Shown here in pieces: positions 36,600 through 47,569 of a DNA stretch of 64,000 nucleotides. The notes below the pieces were generated by a model, which made no database searches, was not told the origin of the DNA, and was given only the letters and a program-made list of their open reading frames with translations. The DNA comes from Phyllostachys edulis (lineage: Eukaryota; Streptophyta; Magnoliopsida; Poales; Poaceae): contig CM070546.1 of NCBI GenBank assembly GCA_036346405.1, forward strand, positions 99,702,826 to 99,766,825. The letters are read 5' to 3'. A program made the position numbers and the translations under genes. Position 1 is the first letter of the stretch; every line of letters begins with the position of its first letter.

Positions 36600-37760
36600 A
36601 GGCGAAAATTCTTTGAGTTAAGTAGCCCATTGTGATGTTTGTCGGCGAGTCAAGGCGAGCATCAAAGACCCATTGGTTTCTTGCAACCATTACCAATTCC
36701 CGAGTGGAAGTGGGAAGAAGTTGGTATGGACTTCATCACCGGACTTCCTAGGACCCAATCGAGGATGTGACTCTATCTGGGTGATAATTGACCGGTTGGC
36801 GAAAGTAGCTCACTTCATTCGGTCAAGACCACCTACTGATCTGACAAGTTAGCGAGTTATATATGGCTAAGATAAATCTGCACGGAGTGCCAAGAAGATC
36901 GTATCCGACGAGGATCACGATTTACATCAAGATTTTGGCGATGCATGAAGCCTTGGGAACCAGACTCAATTTGACCTTGCATATCATCCATGAGCGGATG
37001 GCGGTGAAACGAGTCAACGGATCCTTGAAGACATGCTTGAGCTGCGCCTTGGATTACGGAAAAGTTGGGACAAGAATCGCCCTATCACGAAATTTTCAGT
37101 ATAACAATAGCTATCAAGCCGGTCTTCAAATGTCCCCATTTGAGGCTTTGTATGGCGAAATCGAGAACTCGCTTCTATGGGATGAAGTGGGAGAGCATCG
37201 ATTCTTTGGGCGAGTTGATCAAAGAAAGTGAAAGTAAGGTTAAGGCAATAAGAGAGCATCTGAAAGTAGCTCAAACCCGAAGCGAAGAGTTATCTTGATA
37301 ATCGTCGTGAGAGTTGACCTTCTTAGAAGGAGATTTTGTCTATCTCAAGTTACCCCACTCAGGAGTAAGAAGGTTCGAACCAAGGAAAACTTGCACCTAG
37401 ATTTGTGGGACCTTACAAGATTTTGGCAAGAAGAGGTGAAGTTGCATATCGACTTGAGCTACCGGCATCTTTGTCCATTGTACACAATGTCTTCCATGTT
37501 TCACACTAAAGAAATGCCTTGAGTGCTGAAGATCGAGACTCTTCGGAAGGCATTGATCGCAAGAGGACCTCACTTATGTGGAGCAACCGATCAAGATTAC
37601 GGGCGTCGCAGAGCGTGTCACAAGAACAAGATCATCCGTTCATACAAAGTCGATGGAGTCACCACCCTGGAAAGTGAAGCCACTTGGGAGCGAGAAGAAG
37701 ATATTAAAGCGGGATATCCCCACCTTCTTGCCGGTCAATTCTGAATCTCGGGGTCGAGAT
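36600..37760 (+). pseudogene. Tekay integrase with C-terminal chromodomain, frame-broken
   Basis: The integrase zinc-finger end is seen as CRRVKASIKDPLV near 36,640-36,676. The catalytic core follows with IWVIIDRLAKVAHFI near 36,776-36,820 and a GYQSSLQMSPFEALYGE-like block (QAGLQMSPFEALYG at 37,110-37,155). The GPY-type tail EGDFVYLKL lies near 37,329-37,355. The C-terminus, near 37,570-37,735, reads PIKITGVAERVTRTR and ESEATWEREEDIKAGYPHLL. That is a chromodomain, which in chromoviruses steers integration to heterochromatin. The frame changes repeatedly, with the chromodomain split between two frames. Confidence 0.82.
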
Positions 37761-37765
37761 TCCCT

Positions 37766-37780
37766 TAAGGGGGGGAGGTT
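37766..37780 (+). other. Tekay polypurine tract
   Basis: TAAGGGGGGGAGGTT runs directly into TGTAAC of the 3' LTR. It primes plus-strand DNA synthesis. Confidence 0.85.
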
Positions 37781-40700
37781 TGTAACAGCCCAAAATTTCA
37801 AATTTGGTTAAAGTTTAAAACTTATTTGAAATTGTGAATTTTCTGAAATTGTAAAAGCTTTTTCCTAAATGTTTTTAAAGCTAAAATAATTTAATTACAA
37901 AATTTATTATCAAGTTTAAGTTGGGAATAATTTTATTAAGTCTAAGATGTCTCTAAGGATTTATGAGAATTTTTGTAGAATTTTTGGACTCTTTTTACTA
38001 TTTTCTAAGTCTAAAAGGAATTAACAGATTATTTAAAATAGAAAAATCAAAAGAAAATACATAAGCAGTGTATGGGCGAAACCTAAAGCGCCCGCACCAC
38101 CCTCACAGCCCATCTAGGCGTGACCGTTGGATCTAAATCCAGCGGCGGCTGACGCCCGCACCTCCTATCTCTCTCTCTCACCTCTCTCTCTCGCGCCAGA
38201 TCCTAATCGGGCGGCATCTAAACCACCGCGTCACCCTACTCCCTTGCCGTCGGATCGAGATCCAGCGGTCCCGTCATCTTCTCCCCGTCCCTTCGTCCTC
38301 GCGCGACCAAATCGCCTCCGCCATTTCAGCGTGGGCAAGCTTCATGGCCTTCCTCAACCGCGCGTCGCCAGCGCGCGTGCGCCGAGCCCCGCGCCCACCT
38401 CCGCCCTCGTTCCCCACTTCTTCCCCTCTTCTCGGCGGAGTGCGCCGAAATCGCCCATAGCGGTCGCGCCACGATCCCCACGATCCCTCGCCTGCTGAGC
38501 TCCCGGGCCCTATAAAAACACCCGGGTGCGCCTCCTCCATGACAACTCAACCCCGCCATCCATTGCTCTCCTCCTCCTCCGTATGCCGAATTTTGAGGTT
38601 CCTCAGCGGCGGCGAACTCCGTTCTTCTCCGATTCGGCGCCGTCGTCCGCGCTTCGACCCGCCGACCGCATCTTGACACCGTCGCATCGTTCGCGGCCGT
38701 AGCACCCGTCCACGTCGCGGAGGACCTCGGGATCAACTACTTCGACGACGGCCAAGCTCTTCGCGCCGAACCTCGCCGTCGGCGACACTCGCCACGCCCG
38801 CTCGCACCTAAGGTAGCCACTAGGATCGCGAACTCCCCTCTCTCTGTTGATGCCACCGCGCGCCTCATGCGCATAGAAACGCCGGCCGAGGCCGTCGCGA
38901 GCACCACCGCCGTTCTTGGGCGTGTGGCGTGCCGCGTGCCACCCCTCGGCGCCGCCCGACATCGATCCGCGTGGCGCCTCGTGGCGACCACGTCGATCGT
39001 GCCGCCACCACCTCACCGTGAGCCAAGGCGTGGACCAAGTCCACGTGGTAGTGTCTCTGACATAAAGGGCCCATGCGTCGAATTTTTTAATTTCTTTTAA
39101 ATCCGGAATTCGCCGCTGACGTCACCATGCGCAATAATGAGAATTTCCTTTAGAAAAATAATTCAGGAAATTGATTAAAATGGCGATTTAGGATTTAAAT
39201 TGTAAAATTCATAACTTATTCATCTTAGCTCCAAATTAGATGATTCAAATGGCTAAATTCTTAGAAAATTATGATCTAACTAAATAAAATATAATTATTC
39301 AATTTGGAGATCATTTTAGTTCTGTTTTAGAATTTAGAAATTCATTTAAAATCAAATTTAGATTTAAATTTGTAAAATTCATATCATCTTATTACCGACT
39401 CCAAATTTATTGAATTAAATTTCTAAAATTTTGCAAAAAGATTATCTAGCTTAATAAATTAAAATTTGTATATTTGGAATTAGTTTAAATTGTCTCTTTT
39501 AATTTAAAACTATTTAAATTGCAAACTTAAATTTAAACTTGTAAAATTTATATCTTTTATTTCCTAATTCCAAATTGAGTGTTTCAAACTTATAAAGTTT
39601 TATAAAATTACTATCTAGTCAAATAAAATATAATTATTTTATTTAGAGTTAGTCTAAACTGTCGTCTTGATTTCATTTGAACTTCAAGTGATTTGTCGTA
39701 TTTTCACGTTTAGATTACGACGATTCCGGGGAATTTGATTCTTCCGAAGAATTAGAATTTCAAGACTTCAGCGAAGGCAAGTTATACTTTGATCATCTTG
39801 CACCTACTATTTTAAAGTTATTTAAATTCAGTTTTCAAATTACTAAGTGCATGCATACTTTTATTCAAGTATTTTAAATTCCTGTTTAAATGATTAGATA
39901 TTCCAACTGTCATTGTATGGCCAATATTGAATATTGAAATGTCATCCCTTGTCACCATAGATAAATTGTTTGGAAATGCTTAGCAAATGCTTAGACCATG
40001 AATTTGATTTTGGGAGGATTTAGCCAAATTATTACAAATTTGTTTAAACTTGAACCTATGGTATTGTTTTACCATAGAATTTTGTAAAGATGGTTTAATC
40101 AAATAAAAGCGCTAAAATGGTTTAGACTTGGTAAACGGATGAATGGTGGGTGCGAGTTTATGCACGGGTTTAATCTGGTTAGGATTATTACCGGGGTTTG
40201 ATTTTGAATAGCGCCCAAGTCGATTAAGGACCGGTCTTGGAGCGCATCTTGCTATGCCTTACCGTACCACCACACGTCTTATGCAGGCAAGACTTGGCTT
40301 AATAATTTGGGATACCTCGTAGATATTAGTGCCATTTTGTATGAGTGGGTGTTGGATGAGCGGTAGTCCCACATGGCGCAAGAGGGGCTCCGGAGGATGG
40401 ATAGTCAATGGGCGAAACCTTAGCGGGCATGAGTTCTTTGGGGTAGATCATTATATGACCTCGTGATAATTGCTTTGTCCCACGCCTTAGGAAGCGTGGA
40501 TTGGCGACACAAGGAGCAAATTATCTCGTGTGGGTAAAGCCGTACAAACTCTGCGAGTAGAAAACTATTGAATAGCGCGTCATGATCATGGACATGCTAG
40601 CAAAGCCACTTTGAGTTAGACTTGTTTTTGGTTTAAAAATGGTTTCAGAGATGTTTTCGGGATGGATAGTCTGTGGGGAAAATTAGGCGGTTAGCCATTG

Positions 40701-41223
40701 TGATTGGAGGATATCCATCACCTTTAGTGGAGGTTATCCACATTATTCAATTGTCATTTAAAATATGATTTTAATTAATGTATGAAAATGGCCTTGCAAT
40801 CTACTACGATTATTTAAATTAAAGCTGCATTTTTACATAAAATAACCACCAATGTCCTTTGTTTACCTTATGCATGCATTACAATTCCATATTGGGTGTA
40901 ACTTGCGAGCACGGTAGTTGTGCTCATGCTTGCTTTATGCAACAAAATTTCGGAGAAGACTACTATCGGGGCGGTGAGGACACCGCGCCTAGGTTACTCG
41001 CCCAGATTTATTACTGTGGCGGATCGTTCGCCTACTACTATCTTTTATTTCATTTGTGTTATTTACTTCTTTATTTGGCTTCATGCCCATTTGTATCGAA
41101 CTCGATTTACTATTAATGAAACGCGAGATTTGGTTATGTTATCATTTTTGTAATTGTGTACACCGAAATCTGGGTGGTGTATGAACACAGAGGGTTCGGG
41201 ATCTTTCGTTCCCGGGTCCGACA
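37781..41223 (+). repeat. Tekay Gypsy 3' LTR
   Basis: Begins TGTAACAGCCC and ends GGGTCCGACA before ATGTT. It aligns along its whole length with 29,031-32,451. The AT-rich parts (39,150-39,700 against 30,390-30,950) differ at only a few positions, while GC-rich parts differ by many 1-4 base indels. Confidence 0.93.
38511..38517 (+). promoter_or_regulatory. TATA box of the Tekay 3' LTR
   Basis: TATAAAA in GGGCCCTATAAAAACACCCG, identical context to the 5' LTR copy. It could drive read-out transcription into the CACTA sequence to the right. Confidence 0.75.
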
Positions 41224-41228
41224 ATGTT

Positions 41229-41930
41229 TGTATACTCGTTACGGTAGAGGATACAGTCGTTCGGACATGCATGTATTCTTTCTACTTCCATTCCCAATGG
41301 ACAAAGAACCTTCTTGGCTTTGTAGGTGGTTTTGGGCAACTCGTTTCCCTCCAGAAGCATGTCCGCTAAGAGACCTAACAGCTCCGTGAAACTCTTGTAG
41401 GACCAACTGTTGCTTGCCTTCAATTTCAGCAGTTTAAGCACGGATGACAACCTTGTGTATTCCGACTTGCAGCCTGGGAACAAAGGTTTCTCCGAGTCCT
41501 CCATCAAGCCCCAGAATTGAACATACTCCCTCTCATCACAGTTCCCTTCTACATCACGAAGCATCTGATCTAGATTGTTATCATGCAGCCTATCCGAATC
41601 GGAACCACAATCGACATCATTCGGCGGCATATCGTTGACTTCCTGTATAATATGCATATCGTTGACTTCCTGTATAATATGCTCTTCACCGTGACTGGTC
41701 CAACATGTATAACCCTTTGTGAAACCCGTTCGAATCAAGAGTGCTTCGATCTGCGTTCGGTTGTTAAACAACTTCAGATTCTCGCAGTCAATGCATGGAC
41801 AGTACATATATTCCGCCCCTTATTCAACATATCCTCCTCGGTAGCTCTTGTAAGCGAACCGCCATTAATGTACTCTTCACTCACACGGTTCTCGGTACAT
41901 CCACTTGGTCCACCACACGGTTCGTATTGA
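41229..41930 (-). pseudogene. CACTA-1 TNP2 transposase, 5' piece (Transpos_assoc domain)
   Basis: The minus strand from about 41,930 reads EEYINGGSLTRATEEDMLNK, then (after a 2-base slip near 41,804) MYCPCIDCENLKLFNNRTQI, the Cys-rich Transposase-associated domain that opens TNP2 proteins. Further along come a duplicated HIIQEVNDM nonapeptide, an acidic spacer (PPNDVDCGSDSDRLHDNNLD), and the SSVLKLLKLKASNSWSYKSF and LPKTTYKAKKVLCPLGM blocks. It ends at CPNDCILYRNEYTN, exactly at the Tekay insertion. The start codon is uncertain because of a frameshift near 41,900. Confidence 0.85.
41628..41681 (-). repeat. Perfect 27-base tandem duplication inside TNP2
   Basis: Two identical 27-base units (41,628-41,654 and 41,655-41,681) encode HIIQEVNDM twice on the minus strand, in frame. 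It lengthens the spacer after the Transpos_assoc domain without disrupting it. Confidence 0.95.
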
Positions 41931-42684
41931 AAACCCCGAAAATAAATAAAAGGGTGACTTGGCGTATTTTACGAGGCTTAATTACGCTTGTTTTCATTTT
42001 TTCGGATTTTATTAACTTACATGTGGGCCCTACTTGTCAATGACTCATTTTTTATTTCATGATTTTATTTATAAAATCTATGGCGGTCCCACATGTCATA
42101 GACTCGTTAGTTTATTAACTAAATGATTAAAAACAGTAGGATTTGAAGCTCAAACTGGGCTTAGGGTGACATCGCATTGCTAATAGTCGTGGCTCGGCCC
42201 TAAGGTCACCTGAGGCGAACCGACGGTGATGTCCCGTGGTGGCGCCTAAAACTAGCGATTTCGGCGTAAACGCCTGAAACTACTCAAATTAAAGGATGCT
42301 TATGCTCCAGTAGCTCACCTCGATCACGAGGAAGGTGTCAATGAAGTCGGGAAGGTCCAAGGCGGTGGTCGTCGATCGGTGAATGAGGCGGCGGCGGCAA
42401 GCTCCTCGGCGACAATAGCCGAAATGGACCATCTGGCGGGCTCGATGAGGTGGCGATACTCAAATTGGGTAATATCACGAGGCGGTTTTGGTCATAGCCG
42501 TCGTGATACTTCCTGACGGTTCCAAACATGAACCGTCTTTGATATGACCTCTTCACGAGCGGTTTTAGCGCGGAGAATAACACGAGCGGTGGGTAAACAA
42601 AAATCATCTCGAGATTGTGTTTATCTGAGCGGTTTCGATGAACCGCTCGTGATCGGCGTCGATATTAGCATTTCTGTAGTAGTG
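41931..42684 (-). other. CACTA-1 5' leader, subterminal repeats and terminus
   Basis: This is non-coding DNA between the transposase start and the right end of the element. Bases 42,480-42,660 hold repeats of GAGCGGTTT, AACCGTCTTTGAT and AACCGCTCGTGAT in both orientations. The terminus, ATTTCTGTAGTAGTG (42,670-42,684), is the complement of CACTACTACAGAAAT. Confidence 0.8.
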
Positions 42685-44774
42685 GCCCTACCGGAGCGCC
42701 ACCGCCACGTTCAACCGCCGTCACGGCTGCCTTCCTCGCTCGTCGTCGGCCATCCCATGCCACCGCATCCTCAAACCCGTGAGCACCGTGTTCGCCTCGC
42801 TGAGATGTAGCCGCCGGTGCCCTTGCCGCCGGTCATCTCCCGCCCAATCGCCGGTGACCCTCGGCTCCCGTGCGCCGCCGCTTCGGGTGCACGTGGCAGT
42901 GCTTAGGTGGCGCCACACCAGCGCCGCATGGTGCCACGTCACCGTTTTTGCGCGCGTGGTTGTCCAGTGGCACCCGCGTGGCATTTTCTTTCTTTTCCTT
43001 TTGGAAAATAATTCCAAAAATCAGGAAAACCCCTTTTTCTTGATTTTATGCAATTCTCTATCTTCCTTTGGTCATAACTTATTCATTCAAACTCCGATTC
43101 GAGTGATTCAAATTTCTAAATTCATCTAAATTTGTTATCTTCCTATTAATATTTATCTGGTATTTATTTGAATTTTATTTTGAGTTGTTTTATTTATTTA
43201 GCTTTGTTCGCATGTATAGATCCCAGTGTTTTAGACGACTTCGCAGACCCGACGACCGAAGCACCTCTACTCTTCAACGAAGGCAAGTCGTAGACCTTTG
43301 ATCATATTGGACCCAATTTATAGAAATATATTGTTTGATATAAACATACATTGTTAATTTTATAATAAATGGTTTCGGGATTAGTTAATTACCTAATTGC
43401 CTTATGCCTCCTTAATAAATTGCAATTGACATGTATCCTTGAATGACATAGAACCTTGGACACCCTAGGATGGATAATTATTAGTTGGATATTATTGTAC
43501 TACCAACCTGGGTATCGTAAATGCTTAGCCAATGCTTAGTTATACGATAGACTCACGATTACTTACTCAAAGAATGATTGAATTTTGACTCAAGGAAATA
43601 TGGAACAGTGGCGGAGCCACTATTGATAAAAGATGTTATGCCATGACTAGGGTGGTCAATTGGCCGAGTTGAACCCAAATAATTTATACTCGGGCGAGTG
43701 ATCGTGCAGTAAAGGGGATGATTTTGGGAGGAGGTTGCCTCGCCTGAGTAACCACTAAGGACTTAACTTTGTGCGCCATTGATCTGGACCATACTGTGCA
43801 ACCACAAGTTTATTTATCGGGTGGACCTGGCCAACTAATTAGCAATGTTTTGGTTCGGTTCTGTTTTGGTTGGGAACGACGCAAGAGCGGGCCAGATCGA
43901 GGCGAAACCTTAGCGAACAGAACCGAGTCAAAACAGAACTTTGTAAAAGCCTTGTCACATGCTCTAACTGCTTACCTAAGGTAGTGAGCGGTGGCATAGA
44001 TATATGCCGAACAAACTAGAGAATTCGTGTCTTGTGGGTCAAGCTGTACAACCTCTGCAGAGTGTAAAACTATTCGAATAGCCGTGTCCCCGGTTATGGA
44101 TAATGCCTGGTGATTTCACACGAGGGATAGACTTTTGTCAAAGATGTTGGAATGGGCTGGTTATATCTTGTAGATGGTTGATGGTTGGGAAGTGAACAGG
44201 GTGTTCACTAGTTGTTTCAAAGAAAATTGATTACTTATGTATTAATCTTTAAAATTGTGCTTTGCAATCTACATACCGTATTTACTGTCAATATTGCTTT
44301 CTGCAAAATAGCCATAAAGATATCCTTGTCAAGCTTTGCATGAATATTACTTGCATACATTTCCCTATGAATTGCTGAGTACATTCAAAGTACTCACGGC
44401 TTGGTGCCCTCTGGTTGATCAGTCGCTGAAGAAGAACCAGGAAGCACCGAGTTCTATGAAGAGGACTACTTTGAAGATTATGCGAATTAGGTCGCGTCCT
44501 TCACTCGATTGCCGGTGGGCATATTGGGTGACCTCCACCAGTTGTTTGGTTTCCGCTGCAAGTTACCTTTTGTCGTTAAGCCTTGCGTGGCAAACTTTGT
44601 AAGACTTGACCATAAGGTCTTTTGCTAAATAATATTAATTTGTCTGCTTCATCTTTAGTTTGGTTGTGTGGATATGATTATACCAATATTACAACTGTGT
44701 GAGGTAGCTACTGATCATGGGACTAGTTCAAAATGCACAGAAGATCCTGAGGTTGTATACTCGGGGTCCCAACA
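42685..44774 (+). mobile_element. Truncated Gypsy-type LTR (plus strand)
   Basis: It follows the layout of the later two thirds of a Tekay-class LTR: GC-rich leader (42,690-42,990), AT-rich tract, landmark TTCAACGAAGGCAAG at about 43,276-43,290, and a tail with AATGCTTAGCCAATGCTTAG-like sequence near 43,520. It ends CGGGGTCCCAACA at 44,774. The LTR start is missing; CACTA-1 abuts it on the left and may have inserted into it. No primer site follows, so it is a solo LTR or 3' LTR piece. Confidence 0.5.
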
Positions 44775-46816
44775 TTGATCTTCAACTCTTTCGGACGATT
44801 ATGGGACTTCAACGTCTAACGAGAAAGAATGCGCAAAACAAATAAAATTCAAAAGACAAATAAAATAAACTCTAAATTGAAATTGAATGGTATCGAAAGG
44901 TATATAATTAATTTAGATGAATTTAGAAACTTGAATGGACTCAATCGGAGTTCGGATGAAGAAGATATGGCTCTCGAAAGATTGGAATTCACATGAAATG
45001 ATGAAATTGATAGAGAAAATAATATTTAGATAATATTCCTTCGGATTAGATAAAATAAAAAGAATTGGATACTTACAAGTGGGGTCCACTGGTAAGTGAG
45101 AGAGAGATGAAATCAATAGGTGACATGTGGGCCAAGGTGCTAGAGAGAGAACAAGATAAAGAGAGAGAATGACAATTGAGATCCATAGAATATTCCTCAA
45201 TTAAATTATTTCGGAAATTCTGGAAAAGGGTGGGTGGGTGACAGGTGGGACCCACTGGATTTATGAATTTCTAGAATTAAAATAATTCTAGAAATAAGGT
45301 AAAAAGAGCGACACGTGGGACCAACAAGATAAAAAGTCTTTTCAAGAATTACATTAATTCTCGAAAAGGTTAAAGTGAATGGAAAGTGGGCCATCGGTCT
45401 ATAGACCATGTCCACGATCAAGGCTTTATGGTTCACAGCGAACTGAGTTTACACAATAGTGCACTGACACGCGGGGCCGGCTTGGCATAGACTTGGTTCA
45501 CATGAACCATGTCCACACGGTGTGGTCTAGGGTTAGGATTTTGAGTATGCCACGTGGGCAGCTTAGGTGGCTGCCACGGAGGACAAAGGGGGTGGTGGTG
45601 ACGTGGGCATGTTGACGTGGCACTGCGCTCGCCGGTGTTTGGGTTCGCGACGGCGGCATTGGGGTGGCAAAACGGGGAGCGAGGGCGAAGGCGAGTAAGG
45701 TGATGCAAATGCCATGTCCCGAGATCACCGGAGATGGCCGACGACGAGCTTCGAGTGGCGGCAACAGTTCGGCCATAGTGATGTCGGCGAGAGAAGAGAG
45801 TTTGGCCAAAAAGAAGATGAGCATTACCTAGAACGCGGTTCGGGAATCACAATGGTGGTGTTCCATGTCGGCGGAAGCTCTCCGGAGGTGGCGCAATAGA
45901 TCGGCGAAGGTGGCCGACCGGCGTTGGAGGAGAAGGCCATGGCGCCGGTGAAGGGAAGCTCTGGAGTGTAAACGGTTGGTGTCATGCGGAGGAGGAGGAT
46001 GGTGCGACCATGATGATGCGGACACGCCGGCTCGGGAGGCTCTACCAGCAGAGAACGATGAGGAGACGTGTGCGCCGGCTTCGAAGAAGAAGGCCACAGG
46101 CGGCGGTCTTGGCGGCGCATGGAGGTGACCCGATGGAGGAGAAGCTAGGGCATGGGGGCGGCGGCGCGAGGCGAAGTGAATGCGCGTGGGGCGGCGCCTT
46201 TATACAGCCTTAGGAGGCGTGTGTGGCGCGGACGCCTAGGCGATAGCGCGCGCTGCGAAGAACGCGTTGCGCACGTGTGCGCGAACGCGTTGAGACGATG
46301 GCGCTACTGGCAGGTGGGCCCAACGTGCTAGGGTTCCAGCGCACTCGACCGGTCGGGTTGGCGTGCGGGCATTCGGGAGTTGGGCTAGGCGATGAGGCAT
46401 GACCCTCTAAGGGTTGCGACTGGAAGGCAATCGGGCCGAAGGGAGGTTGGGCTTAGGTGGGTCGGAGCGGGAAGGGATTGAGGTGGAGTTGGGCCGGAGC
46501 AAAATCAGCCCAAAAGGATTATTGGAATTAGAAATGATTTAGGAATTTAAATAAAAGATGAAAATCCAAATGAGCTCCAATAAATAGCAAATAAATTTAG
46601 AAAAAAACCAAGAAAATACCAGAAAATTCCTTGGAACACAAGGAAGCCAAATAACATAGGTTTTTTATTTAATTGATGTTTAGATTGGTCAAATTAAATA
46701 TTTTAATTTAGGAAATTCCTAATTAAGCTTTATTAATTCAAATAAATTTGGTGAAGTTTTTCAAGGACCCAAACTACTCAAAAGATTTTTGAAAAGCCAA
46801 ATTTTGGGATATTAAA
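44775..46816 (-). mobile_element. Truncated Gypsy-type LTR (minus strand)
   Basis: On the minus strand it starts near 46,816 with TTTAATATCCCAAAATTTGG, one base off the TGTAATATCCC start expected for this LTR class. It continues through an AT-rich start, a TATAAAG box (plus 46,198-46,204), a GC-rich leader and an AT-rich tract, and breaks off at about 44,775 before the usual tail. It cuts off the 5' part of Copia-2. Confidence 0.5.
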
Positions 46817-46823
46817 ATGCCTC

Positions 46824-47460
46824 ATGGCAAAAGGAGACAATGTAAAATCCATTGATGATGATGAGCCTTCTTATGATGAATTAATGAATATGCTTGAAGA
46901 GTTAAATAAATTCCTTGGAAAAGAGAAGTCAAAATTTAAGGCCTTGAAGAGAGAATATCTCTCTCTAAAGGATTCTTATGAGGAGCTAAAGGAAGCTCAT
47001 GACTCACTCCTTCTAAATGATTTCAACAAATCCCATTCAAATGTAGGAATTACTTGTGACATTATAAATGAGATGCCTAGTGTAGAAGTTACTCCTAATA
47101 TCATTTCTATGACTAGTGCTTCTACCTTTTGTGATGATTTGGTAGCCATGCCATGTTGTTCTAAAATTGACTTTAATTCTTGTATGGCTAAGTCATGTGA
47201 TCCATTACTCATTGTTGAAAACAATGAATTAAGAGAGCAAGTCACCAAGCTAAGCAAAAGTTTGGAAAGATATTTCAAAGGAAAGGCTACCCTTAACAAG
47301 TTATTGAGTGAGCAAAGGTGCTCATTCAATAAATAAGGACTTGGGTTCATTCCCAAGAAAGGTAAGAAACAAGTTTACAAACCCACAAGGTTTATAAAAA
47401 AAATAAAAAATATTGCTATAAATGTCATAGTGTAGGACATTTACAAAACTCGTGCTCCGT
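46824..47460 (+). pseudogene. Copia-2 gag C-terminal part and zinc knuckle
   Basis: A 170-residue frame (46,824-47,335) opens with an acidic block (SIDDDEPSYDELMNMLEELN) and a Lys/Glu/Leu coiled coil, as in the region before the zinc knuckle of Maximus/SIRE Gag. After a frame change the knuckle CYKCHSVGHLQNSC is complete (C-X2-C-X4-H-X4-C, 47,414-47,455), in the same frame as the protease. The N-terminal Gag domain is absent because the element is truncated on the left. The Met at 46,824 is internal to the ancestral protein rather than a true start. Confidence 0.75.
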
Positions 47461-47569
47461 TACTAAAACTAAATCCTATGATATTTATGATTCATGCTAC
47501 ATACTTTAAAAAAATCTAAAGATGGTAAGGTTGTAGCTAAATTTGTTAGCACTTCAATTTTAGACGTCA

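Larger units (their letters stand above)
29031..41223 (+). mobile_element. Full-length Tekay/Del-like Gypsy retrotransposon (chromovirus)
   Basis: The element is 12.19 kb with LTRs of 3,421 and 3,443 bases, both starting TGTAACAGCCC and ending ACA. It is flanked by ATGTT at 29,026-29,030 and 41,224-41,228, a perfect 5-base target duplication. The internal order gag, protease, reverse transcriptase, RNase H, integrase, chromodomain is that of chromodomain Gypsy elements, and the very long LTRs point to the Tekay/Del clade. Removing it with one target copy restores the CACTA transposase frame. AT-rich LTR segments are almost identical between copies, so insertion was recent. Its gag-pol nevertheless shows dozens of frame changes. 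Confidence 0.93.
19600..42684 (-). mobile_element. CACTA-1 (En/Spm-type) transposon, minus strand, with nested insertions
   Basis: The right end (element 5' end) is ATTTCTGTAGTAGTG at 42,670-42,684, the complement of CACTACTACAGAAAT, a classic CACTA terminus. Running leftwards are a subterminal repeat zone, a TNP2-type transposase in three pieces and a second gene of the Transposase_24 type. Two insertions break it: the Tekay Gypsy at 29,031-41,223 and a solo LTR at 23,828-27,074. Without them the visible element is about 7.6 kb. The left terminus was not found, so 19,600 is only where CACTA-like coding sequence fades out. Confidence 0.8.

Noticed and set aside
44102..46821. Possible ATGCC target duplication bracketing the minus-strand LTR fragment
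   Set aside because: The left ATGCC (about 44,104) lies inside sequence homologous to the plus-strand LTR and continues without a border, so the match is coincidental.
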